From Bradyrhizobium roseum (GTDB taxonomy: Bacteria > Pseudomonadota > Alphaproteobacteria > Rhizobiales > Xanthobacteraceae), in assembly GCF_030413175.1 (NCBI RefSeq), contig NZ_CP129212.1, positions 2,542,001 to 2,606,000 on the forward strand: a DNA stretch of 64,000 nt, written 5' to 3'. The notes under the pieces were generated by a model. That model saw only the letters and a list, made by a program, of their open reading frames with translations. It ran no database searches and was not told where the DNA came from. The position numbers were made by a program, and so were the translations under genes. Positions within the stretch are counted from its first letter, which is position 1, and every line of letters begins with the position of its first letter. Positions 46,917 through 55,723 of the stretch are shown in pieces.

Positions 46917-47486
46917 TTGAACGCGACACAGGCGGCTTCAGACGAAATTCTGATCGCTCGGATCGCCCAAGGCGACCGGCTCGCCATGCAGGTGCTTTAC
47001 GGAAGGCATCATGTCAGGGTGTTCCGTTTCGGGCTTCGGCTCGTAAGGGATGAGCAGATTGCGGAAGACCTCATCAGCGAGGTTTTTCTCGATGTGTGGC
47101 GTCAGGCCGGCAAGTTCGAAGGCCGATCCGCCGTTACCACCTGGCTCCTGGCGATTACGCGGTTCAAGGCGCTTTCGGCACTTCGGCGCCGCAAGGACGT
47201 TGGACTGGACGACGAGACTGCGAACGCGATCGAGGATACTTCCGACGATCCGGAAGTGGTGGTGCAGAAGAAGGATACGGGTGAAACGTTGCGCAAGTGC
47301 CTGACGGCGCTTTCGTCAGATCATCGGGAGATCGTCGATCTCGTCTACTACCACGAGAAGTCCGTGGAAGAGGTGGCCGAAATCGTCGGTATTCCGGAGA
47401 ACACCGTTAAGACGCGCCTGTTTTATGCGCGCAAGAAATTGGCCGAGTTGCTCAAGGCAGCCGGCGTAGAGCGAGGTTGGCCATGA
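46917..47486 (+). CDS. ECF sigma factor of the sigma/anti-sigma/subtilase operon
   Basis: 189 residues from TTG 46917 (the start MNATQAASDEILIARIAQGD agrees with region 2 expectations); an upstream in-frame ATG at 46839 lacks similarity. Region 2 is seen in MQVLYGRHHVRVFRFGLRLVRDEQIAEDLISEVF and region 4 in DHREIVDLVYYHEKSVEEVAEIVGIPENTVKTR. The downstream anti-sigma gene overlaps by four bases (ATGA at 47483) and the subtilase follows. The signal and regulon are unknown. Confidence 0.88.
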   Translation: MNATQAASDEILIARIAQGDRLAMQVLYGRHHVRVFRFGLRLVRDEQIAEDLISEVFLDVWRQAGKFEGRSAVTTWLLAITRFKALSALRRRKDVGLDDETANAIEDTSDDPEVVVQKKDTGETLRKCLTALSSDHREIVDLVYYHEKSVEEVAEIVGIPENTVKTRLFYARKKLAELLKAAGVERGWP

Positions 47487-48196
47487 TGGCGGCGAGCAAG
47501 AAAATGCTGGATGAAGAGCCCAGCGAAATCGAGATGCTGCTGCCGTTCCATGCGGCCGGCACCTTGAGCGCGCGCGATGCACGCCGCGTCGAGGAGGCTC
47601 TTTCCAGCGATCCCGCACTGGCGCGGCAATACGCCGTCATCCGCGAGGAATATGCCGAGACGATCAGCCTCAACGAGAGCCTCGGTGCGCCGTCCGCGCG
47701 CGCCATGCAGAAGCTGTTTGCCGCGATCGACGCCGAGCCCGCGCGCAAGCCGTCGGCGTCGATCCGTCTGTCCGCCCGGGTGTCGGAGTTTTTCGCAAGG
47801 CTGTCGCCGCGTACGCTGGCCTGGTCGGCGAGCCTCGGCGCCATCGCGCTGCTGCTGCAGGCCGGCGTGATCGGCGCTGTGCTGATGAAGAACCAGAACG
47901 CTTCGTTCGAGACCGCTTCGCTGAGCCTGAACGAGCCATCGTCCGGGCCTATTACCCGCGATCTCGGTGGCAGTGCCGCGCCGACGCGTGCGCTGGTGCG
48001 GTTTGCGCCGGAAGCGCGTATTTCCGACATCACGGCGTTGCTCGATACTTACCAGGCCTCGATCGTCGACGGCGCCAAGGGCGGCATGTTCCGCCTGCAG
48101 TTCGGCAACCGGGCCCTGAGCAAGGACGAGGCGGCCAACCTGCTCGCCAGGCTGGGGCGCGAGAAGATTGTCAGCCTCGCGGTGGCCACGCCTTAA
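47483..48196 (+). CDS. Transmembrane anti-sigma factor with C-terminal prodomain-like region
   Basis: 237 residues. The N-terminal anti-sigma domain (about 15-90; MLLPFHAAGTLSARDARRVEEAL) lacks cysteines, so it is not zinc-binding. One membrane helix (about 112-135) leads to a periplasmic domain (about 160-237), with ALVRFAPEARISDITALLDTYQASIVDG and FRLQFGNRALSKDEA. That domain resembles the I9/subtilisin-propeptide fold (beta-alpha-beta order), and the following gene is a subtilase. ATG 47483 overlaps the sigma gene's stop. I infer that the protease and this domain interact, controlling sigma release; no experimental support is visible in the sequence. Confidence 0.8.
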   Translation: MMAASKKMLDEEPSEIEMLLPFHAAGTLSARDARRVEEALSSDPALARQYAVIREEYAETISLNESLGAPSARAMQKLFAAIDAEPARKPSASIRLSARVSEFFARLSPRTLAWSASLGAIALLLQAGVIGAVLMKNQNASFETASLSLNEPSSGPITRDLGGSAAPTRALVRFAPEARISDITALLDTYQASIVDGAKGGMFRLQFGNRALSKDEAANLLARLGREKIVSLAVATP

Positions 48197-48231
48197 GGCG
48201 CGCGACCGGCGTCCCGGGAGGGCCGAAGTCC

Positions 48232-49914
48232 ATGGTTCACGATGGCCTTAACTGGCTGACGAAGGTGCGCCGCACGGCATTGATCCTTTCGGCGTCGCTT
48301 GTGCCACTGATCGCTTTCGTCGCCTCGGAGGGCCGTGCGCAAAGCGTGATGCGCACGCCCAATCTCAATGTCGGCTCCCGGGTGCCCACCATCAATCCGG
48401 TGGCGCCACGAACCACCCCGAACATCGCAGCCCGGCCGGACTTCGGCGTCATGGCGCGGCCGCACTCGGATCTCGGTGGGCGCTCGACACTGTCTGCGGG
48501 TCGATTCCCGACCAATTCCAGATCGACCTGCCAGGGCGCTGGCGGCGGCGCGGACGGCGAATGCCTGGCGACATCGGCTGACAGCGGCAAGGGTGGTTCC
48601 GGCAAGACTCTGGCGAGGAAGGGAAAGGGCGGGTCGGAAAAGGGCAGTCCGCAGGCCGCGTTCAATCTGCGTTCCGTTCCTAACGAACTCGTTGCGGAAA
48701 TCGACGGCGCCTTGTCCACCGCCGAGGCTGATGAACTGGCACGGCGTCACGGCCTGGAGCGCATCGCCTCGCAAAATTTTCCGCTGATCGGCGGCACCAT
48801 CGGCCTGTTCCGCATCGTCGACCGGAGGCCGGTGGACGTGGTGCGCCGCGAACTCGCCGCCGACGGCAGCGTGCGTTCGGTACAGCTCAATCTCCTTCAC
48901 TTCCTGCAGCAGACGAAGAAACCCGCGATGGAGGGCGATGCCGCGCAATATGCCGTCGCCCAGCTCAGGCTGCCGCAGGCGCATGCGTTCGTCCGCGGCA
49001 TGAACGTGACGATCGCGGTGATCGATTCCGGGATCGATGCCAGACATCCCGAACTCGCCAATTCCGTCGCCGACAGTTTCGACGCGCTCGGCAGCAGCGA
49101 AGGTCCGCATATCCATGGAACCGGGATTGCCGGCGCGATCGTGGCGCACGGCAGGTTGATGGGTAGCGCGCCGGAGGCGCGGCTGCTCGCGATCCGCGCC
49201 TTCGGCAAGGGATCGAAGGGCCCGGAGAGCACGTCCTATGTGATCCTGAGAGGATTGAACTACGTCGCCGAGCACGGCGCACAGATCATCAATATGAGCT
49301 TTGCCGGTCCGAAGGACCCGCTGATCGAGCGCGGCATCGCGGCGACCGCTGCCCGTGGCATCCTGATGGTGGCTGCGGCCGGCAATGCCGGGGCGAAATC
49401 GCCGCCGCTCTATCCCGCCGCCTATCCGAATGTGATCGCGGTAAGCGGAACCGATGCGCAGGAAAGACTTTTTTCGGCCTCGAACCGGGGCAGCCACATC
49501 GCGGTCGCCGCACCCGGCGCGGATATCTTCCTGCCCGCGCCGGACGAAAAATATCAGATCACATCGGGCACCTCGTTCTCGGCCGCCTATGTCAGCGGCG
49601 TCGCGGCGCTGATGCTGGAGCGTAATCCGGCATTGAAGCCGTCCGATGTTCGCGCAATCCTGACGAAGACCGCCCGCGATCTCGGTGTGCCTGGTCGTGA
49701 CGATCAGTTTGGCGCAGGGGAGGCCGACGCCTTTGCCGCGGTTACCGCCGCAGCCGCAGCGCTGGCGGTTCCGCTGGCCTCGACCGGCAAGCCTGCGGGA
49801 GAAAAGACGCCGGCGCTCGATCCGTCCGCGGATAACGCTTCCGTGAGCCGGGCGCTGAATGACTCTCCGCCATCGATGGCAGCGGAAAAATCGGCGGCAA
49901 ACGCTGCGAAATAG
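48232..49914 (+). CDS. Secreted S8 subtilisin-like serine peptidase
   Basis: 560 residues. A signal peptide (about 1-37, ending near GRAQS) precedes a low-complexity region (about 38-145) with few structural motifs. A prodomain-like part follows (NELVAEIDGALSTAEADELARRHG; about 148-225), then the catalytic domain: Asp in AVIDSGIDARHPE (about 264), His in HIHGTGIAGAI (about 293) and Ser in TSGTSFSAAYVSG (about 447). The C-terminal tail is Ala/Pro-rich. It is exported to the periplasm or beyond. Third gene of the sigma/anti-sigma operon, 35 bases after the anti-sigma stop, with GGGAGG before ATG 48232. Substrate unknown. Confidence 0.9.
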   Translation: MVHDGLNWLTKVRRTALILSASLVPLIAFVASEGRAQSVMRTPNLNVGSRVPTINPVAPRTTPNIAARPDFGVMARPHSDLGGRSTLSAGRFPTNSRSTCQGAGGGADGECLATSADSGKGGSGKTLARKGKGGSEKGSPQAAFNLRSVPNELVAEIDGALSTAEADELARRHGLERIASQNFPLIGGTIGLFRIVDRRPVDVVRRELAADGSVRSVQLNLLHFLQQTKKPAMEGDAAQYAVAQLRLPQAHAFVRGMNVTIAVIDSGIDARHPELANSVADSFDALGSSEGPHIHGTGIAGAIVAHGRLMGSAPEARLLAIRAFGKGSKGPESTSYVILRGLNYVAEHGAQIINMSFAGPKDPLIERGIAATAARGILMVAAAGNAGAKSPPLYPAAYPNVIAVSGTDAQERLFSASNRGSHIAVAAPGADIFLPAPDEKYQITSGTSFSAAYVSGVAALMLERNPALKPSDVRAILTKTARDLGVPGRDDQFGAGEADAFAAVTAAAAALAVPLASTGKPAGEKTPALDPSADNASVSRALNDSPPSMAAEKSAANAAK

Positions 49915-50010
49915 CCTGCTGCGCGGTCATTTTCCGGTAATGGCTCCGGATCATAGGGTAAAAAAATCGCCGGCCGCTTTGAACGTTCGGCGATGGGGCT
50001 GCGACTTATT

Positions 50011-50127
50011 GATGTGGGAGCGGTAATCCCTCCCCATCGGCTATATTAGGCGCGAGCGCCCATCCACCCCAAGCGCCCATATGGCTTGACCCGTCCGGTT
50101 GTCCCCCCGGACGGGTCTTTCATTTTC
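50011..50127 (+). ncRNA. Candidate trans-acting small RNA
   Basis: Three hairpins in a row without an open frame: GATG(T)GGGAG/CTCCCCATC (50011-50038), a short GGCG/CGCC stem (50049-50060), and an 11-bp terminator stem (50088-50117) followed by a T-rich run. The direct repeat AGCGCCCAT occurs twice between them. The layout of two stem-loops plus a Rho-independent terminator matches rhizobial alpha-r-type sRNAs. The 5' end is uncertain and could lie some bases upstream. Confidence 0.45.
50088..50126 (+). terminator. Intrinsic terminator
   Basis: An 11-bp stem GACCCGTCCGG / CCGGACGGGTC with an 8-base loop, then a T-rich run (TTTCATTTT). It would end the candidate sRNA, or less likely serve the subtilase operon 170 bases upstream. 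Confidence 0.8.
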
Positions 50128-50449
50128 CCAACGAATACCGAACGTGTGGTCGCGCGCAACGCGCGTGAACACTCCGCCTCGCTTTCCGTCGCCGATGCGG
50201 CGTACAATTTTATCGTGCGTTTATCGGTGTAGACAACGCATGGTGCGTGACGCGATCATGCCGCACACCCTTCGAATGTGGATAGCTGTGCCAATACCCG
50301 TAATTGTGCGGGCACCTTTTGTTGTTCCGTGCTTCCGTAGTTTTCGCGCACTAGACAACGAAAAAGTTTTCCACAGAATATCCCAGTACTCTCCAAACTG
50401 ATTCGTCGCTGGTTGCGTCTGCGTCCGTCTCTCTCTTACGGGCTAATTT
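50128..50449. other. Intergenic stretch with two DnaA-box-like 9-mers
   Basis: TGTGGATAG at 50277-50285 (reverse of CTATCCACA) and TTTTCCACA at 50367-50375 each differ by one base from TTATCCACA. Only two are seen and no replication gene is adjacent, so an origin is not claimed. No gene found. Confidence 0.35.
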
Positions 50450-51034
50450 ATGGCACACCCTGCAGACGTCGCGCGCGGCCGCAACATCGTTGCGCGCTGG
50501 TGCAACCTGGCCGAGCGACGGTTGGAACACCTCACCGAACTGTTTGAGAGCGGGCGCTGGCGCCGATATCACAGCGAGCGCGAATTTCTCGAAAACATCC
50601 AGGAAGCCAAGGTTGCCGTGGAAACCTGGCGCGATCTGCTGAGCCGCGAAGCCGCGCTCGACAACACGGCGATCGACCTGACCTGGCTCGGCCGCCGCCG
50701 AACCACCCCGCTGCCGTTGACACCGCTGCCGCGCGATCAGGGACTTCATCAGCCGATTGTGCAGCTTAAGCCGAAACCGGCGCCTGCCGTCGTCGCGGCC
50801 GCGGTCGCCGCAACGCCTGTTGTCACACCGCCTGTCGTCGCGGCGCCCGTGATCGCGGCGACGCCGTTCCGCGAGGTGCCCGCCGACGTCCTGGTCGCAC
50901 TGGAAAGCCAGCTCGTGGCCGCGGACGAGGCACGTTCCGCGCCGGATGGGCTGGGGCTCGATGAAATGCAGTTCCCCGCGCTCGATCTCGACGCCATGAA
51001 GGATCGGTATCCGCTGCTGCGCAACGCGCTGTAA
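50450..51034 (+). CDS. TIGR03809-type uncharacterised protein
   Basis: 194 residues. N-terminal helices (about 5-70; VARWCNLAERRLEHLTELFESGRW) have a coiled-coil-like pattern, followed by a linker rich in Pro and Ala (about 85-145) and a C-terminal tail with LGLDEMQFPALDLDAMKDRYPLLRNAL. This matches my memory of the TIGR03809 family, known only from Bradyrhizobium/Rhodopseudomonas and frequently beside the Tat-exported TIGR03808 protein, which here is convergent 11 bases away. Function unknown. The start region lies behind a 320-base gap. Confidence 0.7.
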   Translation: MAHPADVARGRNIVARWCNLAERRLEHLTELFESGRWRRYHSEREFLENIQEAKVAVETWRDLLSREAALDNTAIDLTWLGRRRTTPLPLTPLPRDQGLHQPIVQLKPKPAPAVVAAAVAATPVVTPPVVAAPVIAATPFREVPADVLVALESQLVAADEARSAPDGLGLDEMQFPALDLDAMKDRYPLLRNAL

Positions 51035-51045
51035 CTCGGCGCGTG

Positions 51046-52416
51046 CTACCGCCGCACCGCATTGCCGCCGACCACCACCTGCGCGTAACGCTGCGCGCCT
51101 TCGGCCGACAGATCGGTCGTGATGGTGCGGGCGTGATCGAGGCCGACCACGGCGCCGCGCGGGGTTCCTGAAATCATGTTGTTGTTGACCAGCGCCGTGC
51201 CGGCGCCCGGCAGCACCGAGACCCCGACGCCGACGAAGGCGTTGCGGATGACGTTGCCCGTGATGGCGACGTCGCGGAGATATTTGCCCCAGCCGGCGAT
51301 GATCCCGAACGAGGGGGCGTTTTCGACCACGTTGCCGGTCACCGATGAGTCCGCCTCGACATAGATGCCGATCCCGGCGTCGTCGTCCGGCGCGGTGCCG
51401 ATCGGCCGTTTTGGCAGGAGATTGCGAATGATGTTGCCCTGGACGACGGCGATGCGCCCGCCCTCGTTGAAGTTGCACACGGAGACGCCGACCGCGGCCC
51501 CGTCCACCGTATTGTTGGCGATCACGGCGGCCTCGAAGGCGAACTCCGAATAGAGCGCGACCTCGCGGACATTGCTGACGCTGTTGTCGGTGATGTGGAT
51601 GTTCGATGCCGAATTGCCGCGCACCGCGGAGTAGTCGCAATTCTTGATCCGATTGCCGCGCACGATCACATTGCCGGCGCGAAACGCGTTGATGGCGTTG
51701 CCGTATTGCCCGGAGCCGCCGGGGCCGGCCTTGATGTCCTCGATGCGGTTGTCGAGGACGAGCGTGCCGTCGTCGCCGATCGAGGTGCGCAGGATCTCGA
51801 TGCCGTTGTCGTTGGTGCCACTGATGGTGTTGCGCGAGACGATCAGGCCCTTTGCGTCGAAGGAAACGACGGCGGTGGTCGCGATCCTGGTAAAGATGTT
51901 GCCGGAGACGTCGCCCGAAACCTGCTCCAGCCAGATGCCGTTGCCGCCGCTATCCGATAGTTCGCAGTCGACGATGCGGACATCGCGTCCGCCGAGGCAA
52001 TGTACCAGTCCGCGCCGCTCGGGCAGCGGAATTTTGCCGCCGTCGAGACTGATGCCGGTCAGGCCGATGCTGTTGCCGCCTTCGCTCTGCAGCATTGAAG
52101 CCCCACCACTGAAGACCAGCTTCGTTGCGCCCCGCACGCCAACCAGTTGCGTACCGCTTTGCAGGCGAAGCAAGCCGGTGCGATAGACCCCTGGCGGCAG
52201 CGCCAGCGGCACTTGCGCGCGGGCGGCCTCGTCGATCGCGCGCTGCAGCTTTGCGGTCTGGTCGTCGGGGCTGCCGGGACGCACGCCATATTGCGAGACG
52301 TCGCGCCCGAGCGTGGCGGTCAGGGGCGCGGCACGCGCAGCGTCGGGCGACATCGCCAGCGCGCCGGCGACCCCGGCGGCGGATCCTCCAATGAGACGGC
52401 GGCGGTTCATGTCCAT
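51046..52416 (-). CDS. Tat-exported right-handed beta-helix repeat protein (TIGR03808 type)
   Basis: 456 residues. The N-terminus MDMNRRRLIGGSAAG...ALAMSPDAARAAP has a twin-arginine signal (RRRLIGG). A pectate-lyase-like beta-helix follows, beginning DVSQYGVRPGSPDDQTAKLQRAID and continuing with repeated N-x-I-x-N type turns (VSRNTISGTND; VIANNTVDGAA; VVENAPSFGI). It belongs to the TIGR03807/TIGR03808 cofactor-binding-repeat proteins with no known activity. ATG 52416 is chosen because it directly precedes the signal; an earlier ATG at 52464 adds 16 residues. Exported after folding, so it probably carries a cofactor or metal. Confidence 0.83.
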   Translation of the reverse strand: MDMNRRRLIGGSAAGVAGALAMSPDAARAAPLTATLGRDVSQYGVRPGSPDDQTAKLQRAIDEAARAQVPLALPPGVYRTGLLRLQSGTQLVGVRGATKLVFSGGASMLQSEGGNSIGLTGISLDGGKIPLPERRGLVHCLGGRDVRIVDCELSDSGGNGIWLEQVSGDVSGNIFTRIATTAVVSFDAKGLIVSRNTISGTNDNGIEILRTSIGDDGTLVLDNRIEDIKAGPGGSGQYGNAINAFRAGNVIVRGNRIKNCDYSAVRGNSASNIHITDNSVSNVREVALYSEFAFEAAVIANNTVDGAAVGVSVCNFNEGGRIAVVQGNIIRNLLPKRPIGTAPDDDAGIGIYVEADSSVTGNVVENAPSFGIIAGWGKYLRDVAITGNVIRNAFVGVGVSVLPGAGTALVNNNMISGTPRGAVVGLDHARTITTDLSAEGAQRYAQVVVGGNAVRR

Positions 52417-52508
52417 GCGGAACAGGTATCGCGAAAACGCGGACAAGCATGGTGAAGACGGCAACGGACCGCGGCGATTGTTAGGGGTAGGGTTAATGTT
52501 GGGTAGGC

Positions 52509-53153
52509 CTACGCAGACCGTCGCGCCAGCCTCACCATTTCCAGCAACATGGCCTCGCCGGCATCGACCAGTTCGTCCAGCGTGATCCGCGAAAATCCCC
52601 TGCGCTGGACGGCGCCGCCGCGTGCCAGGGGCGGGATGTGGATGAAGGCGGCGAGGCGCGGGCCGTTGGCTGTCTCGACGGCCTCGATCGCGCGCCAGCT
52701 CAGATAGTTGCAGAGATAGCTTCCGGCATCGCGCGAGGCGCGGGCGTCGATCCCGGTGGTCCGGGCGGCGCGCAGCAGCTTTGCGGTGTGCGGGCCGAAC
52801 CTCCGCGCGCCGGCGCCGTCGGCGATCGATCCCTTACGCGACCGGGTTTGCGCGGCGTCGGGCCACAGCATGGTGACGGCATTGCGGGCGCGGGTCTCGA
52901 TCCGGAGAAATCCGGTGCGGCCGGCGAGACCGAACATCAGCAGCGCGTGCGGCTTGTGTTGTGCCAACGCGATCGGCAATTCCCGATCGACCGCCGTGTA
53001 GGTCACGGGAAAGATATGACTGGAGAGTTCGACATCGCTGAAGGCGGGGCGCCGCAGCTGCGTCAGCCGCGCCACCAGCGGCTGCGTCGGGTTGTACGGC
53101 GCGCCGGGAAACGGGCCGAAGCCGGTGACGAGAATGCGAAGCTTTTCGCTCAC
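52509..53153 (-). CDS. Pyroglutamyl-peptidase I-like protein (C15 family)
   Basis: 214 residues. The start LRILVTGFGPFPGAPYNPTQPL is the C15 signature. The catalytic set can be traced: Glu in GFLRIETRARN, Cys in SYLCNYLSW and His in FIHIPPLA. Such enzymes remove N-terminal pyroglutamate from peptides. The GTG start overlaps the stop of meaB by four bases (GTGA), so expression is coupled to meaB. The functional link to methylmalonyl-CoA metabolism is unclear and probably accidental. Some divergence around the Cys motif leaves the activity unproved. Confidence 0.83.
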   Translation of the reverse strand: MSEKLRILVTGFGPFPGAPYNPTQPLVARLTQLRRPAFSDVELSSHIFPVTYTAVDRELPIALAQHKPHALLMFGLAGRTGFLRIETRARNAVTMLWPDAAQTRSRKGSIADGAGARRFGPHTAKLLRAARTTGIDARASRDAGSYLCNYLSWRAIEAVETANGPRLAAFIHIPPLARGGAVQRRGFSRITLDELVDAGEAMLLEMVRLARRSA

Positions 53154-54142
53154 CGCAGCCACTCCGCGATCTGCTCGGCGGCGACCGCGGGTGCGATTCG
53201 GCCGTCGGCCACCTCGGCCTCGGTCTTCTTCACCCTGGCGCGAACCGCCGGATCGGCGCGCAAACGGGCCATCATCCGCTGTTCCAGCATCGACCACATC
53301 CATTTTACCTGCTGCTCGCGCCGCCTTGCTGCGAACTCGCCCGAGGCGTTCATGGCGGTGCGGTGATCGAGGATCTTCTGCCACAGCGCATCCATCCCGG
53401 TGCCGGTCAGCGCCGAATAGGTTAGCACCGGCGGATGCCAGTGCTCGGAGCGGGGGCTCAGAATATGCAGCGCGCCGCGATATTCGGCCGCCGCCAGGTT
53501 GGCGCGCTTGATGTTGTCGCCGTCGGCCTTGTTGATGGCGATCATGTCGGCGAGTTCGACCAGGCCCTTCTTGATGCCCTGCAATTCGTCGCCGGCGCCG
53601 GGCAGCATCAAGGCAAGAAAGAAATCGGTCATGTCGCAGACCGCGGTCTCGGACTGGCCGATGCCGACGGTTTCCACCAGCACCACGTCGAAGCCGGCCG
53701 CCTCGCACAGCAGCATCGCCTCGCGGGTCTTGGCGGCGACGCCGCCGAGCGTGCCTGACGAGGGCGAGGGCCGGATGAAGGCGGCGTCCGAATTCGAAAG
53801 CCGCGCCATCCGCGTCTTGTCGCCGAGGATCGAGCCGCCGGTGCGGGCCGAGGAGGGGTCCACCGCCAGCACCGCGACCTTGTGGCCGCGCCCGATCAGG
53901 AACATGCCGAGTTCATCGATGGTGGTGGATTTGCCGACCCCGGGCGAACCGGTGATGCCGACGCGGATCGCCTTGCCGGTGTCCGCCAGCAGCGCCTGCA
54001 CCAGATCACGCGCCGCCGCCTGGTGATCGCCGCGCCGGCTCTCGACCAGCGTGATCGCGCGCGCCAGCGCCGCGCGCTGGCCGGAACGGAGGTCGTCGGC
54101 GAGTTTCCCGATATCGGGGGACGGATTCTTCGGCAGGGTCAT
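53150..54142 (-). CDS. meaB: Methylmalonyl-CoA mutase-associated GTPase MeaB
   Basis: 330 residues from ATG 54142 (337 from GTG 54163). It is a G3E-family P-loop GTPase: Walker A GSPGVGKST (about 65-73), DPSSARTGGSILGDKTRM as switch region, and ETVGIGQSETAVCDMTDFF (Walker B). NKADGDN gives guanine specificity. MeaB/ArgK protects and repairs methylmalonyl-CoA mutase by gating cobalamin transfer. The mutase subunits are at 58280-62816 in the same direction. It lies 52 bases downstream of tctA and overlaps the peptidase gene downstream. Confidence 0.92.
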   Translation of the reverse strand: MTLPKNPSPDIGKLADDLRSGQRAALARAITLVESRRGDHQAAARDLVQALLADTGKAIRVGITGSPGVGKSTTIDELGMFLIGRGHKVAVLAVDPSSARTGGSILGDKTRMARLSNSDAAFIRPSPSSGTLGGVAAKTREAMLLCEAAGFDVVLVETVGIGQSETAVCDMTDFFLALMLPGAGDELQGIKKGLVELADMIAINKADGDNIKRANLAAAEYRGALHILSPRSEHWHPPVLTYSALTGTGMDALWQKILDHRTAMNASGEFAARRREQQVKWMWSMLEQRMMARLRADPAVRARVKKTEAEVADGRIAPAVAAEQIAEWLR

Positions 54143-54194
54143 GGCTTGGTTTACAACGCCCACGCCATGCAGGCGAGGGGGCCCTGCGCGTCCC

Positions 54195-55706
54195 TCAGCG
54201 CGCCGATGCGCCCGCGGGCGCCGTTCCCCTGGCCTTCCGCCATACCCAGATCAGCAACGGCCAGATCAGCGCACCGATCGCCATGGCGGCGAGGATCGCG
54301 GCGATCGGCCGCTCGAAGAACGGAAATATGCTGCCGTCGGACTTGATCAGCGACGTGACGAAGCTCTGCTCGATCATGGTGCCCATCACGATGCCGAGCA
54401 CCATCGCGGCGACCGGATAGCCGTTTTCTTCCATGACGTAGCCGATGATCCCGAAGGTCGCGACGGTGACGACGCCGAACATGTTGTTGCCGATGGCAAA
54501 GGAACCGACCGCGCAGCACAGCATGATGACCGGCATGATGCTGGAGCGTGGCGCGCGCAGCACGTGGCTCGCCAGCCGGATCATGATGATTCCCAGCGGA
54601 ATCATGATGATGTTGGCGATGATGAACATCAGATAGATCGCGTACATGCTCGACGCTTTTTCGGTGAATAGCGTCGGGCCGGGGTTCAGGCCCTTCATGT
54701 AAAGCACGCCGATCGCGATGGCCGCGATGGTGTCGCCGGGAATGCCGAACAGCAGCGACGGCACCCATCCCGAGGCGATGCTGGCGTTGTTGCTGGCGCC
54801 GGCCTCGACCAGGCCCTCGACATGGCCGGTGCCGAATTTTTCCGGCTCCTTGGAAAAGCGCTTGGACATCGCGTAGCTGACCCAGGCCGCCATGTCGGCG
54901 CCAGCGCCCGGCAAGACGCCGATGATGATGCCGATGATATTTCCGCGCGTCATCTGCCAGTGATACTTCTTGGTCAGCCGCCACTGGCCCGCCATGATGC
55001 TCCCGAATTTGCGCTTCGGGATCGGCGGCGGCTCCGGCGTCAGCATCGCGCGCATCACCTGTGCCACGGCGAAAACGCCGACCAGCGCCGGGATCGGTTC
55101 GATGCCGCCGAACAGGTCGGTGATGCCGAACGTGAAGCGCGGCACGCCGCCGGGATTTTCGATGCCGATGCAGGCGACCAGCAGTCCGATGAACATGCTG
55201 GCGATGGCCTTCACCGGCGAGGAGCGGGCGACCAGCGTGGCGCACATCAGGCCGAGCAGCGCCAGCCAGAAATATTCGAACGTCGAGAACGACAGCGCGA
55301 TTTCGGCTAGCGGCGGCGCCAGGATCATCAGCGACAGCGTGCCGGCGATGCCGCCCACGGCGGAGAACCAGACGCCCGCGCCGAGCGCCAGTTCCGCCTC
55401 GCCCTTGCGCGTCATCGCATAGGCCTCGTCGGCGTAGGCCGCCGAAGCCGGGGTGCCGGGAATCCGCAGCAGCGCGCCGGGGATGTCGCCGGAGAAAATC
55501 GCCATCGTGGACGCCGCGACGATGGTCGCGATCGCCGCGATCGGCGACAGATAGAAGGTGACGGGGACCAGCAGCGCGGTCGCCATGGTCGCGGACAGGC
55601 CGGGGAGCGAGCCGATCACAAGGCCATACACCGAGGCCGCGAACATCGCGATGATGACTTCCCAGGTGGAAATGAGCGCGAACGCGTCAATCAGGGTTTT
55701 GAGCAT
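54195..55706 (-). CDS. tctA: Tripartite tricarboxylate transporter permease TctA
   Basis: 503 residues, 11-12 membrane helices with the TctA signatures GLVIGSLPGLSATMATALLVP at the start and ILPGAGADMAAWVSY in the middle. It is the large permease of a tripartite tricarboxylate transporter (secondary uptake of citrate, dicarboxylates or other acids, driven by ions). It is third in the operon tctC-tctB-tctA (17 bases from tctB). meaB follows 52 bases downstream, so co-transcription is possible. Confidence 0.95.
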   Translation of the reverse strand: MLKTLIDAFALISTWEVIIAMFAASVYGLVIGSLPGLSATMATALLVPVTFYLSPIAAIATIVAASTMAIFSGDIPGALLRIPGTPASAAYADEAYAMTRKGEAELALGAGVWFSAVGGIAGTLSLMILAPPLAEIALSFSTFEYFWLALLGLMCATLVARSSPVKAIASMFIGLLVACIGIENPGGVPRFTFGITDLFGGIEPIPALVGVFAVAQVMRAMLTPEPPPIPKRKFGSIMAGQWRLTKKYHWQMTRGNIIGIIIGVLPGAGADMAAWVSYAMSKRFSKEPEKFGTGHVEGLVEAGASNNASIASGWVPSLLFGIPGDTIAAIAIGVLYMKGLNPGPTLFTEKASSMYAIYLMFIIANIIMIPLGIIMIRLASHVLRAPRSSIMPVIMLCCAVGSFAIGNNMFGVVTVATFGIIGYVMEENGYPVAAMVLGIVMGTMIEQSFVTSLIKSDGSIFPFFERPIAAILAAMAIGALIWPLLIWVWRKARGTAPAGASAR

Positions 55707-55723
55707 CGGTCACCAATCACCAA

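Noticed and set aside
50277..50375. Two DnaA-box-like 9-mers as an origin of replication
   Set aside because: Both differ from the consensus, only two are seen, and no replication or partitioning genes are adjacent.
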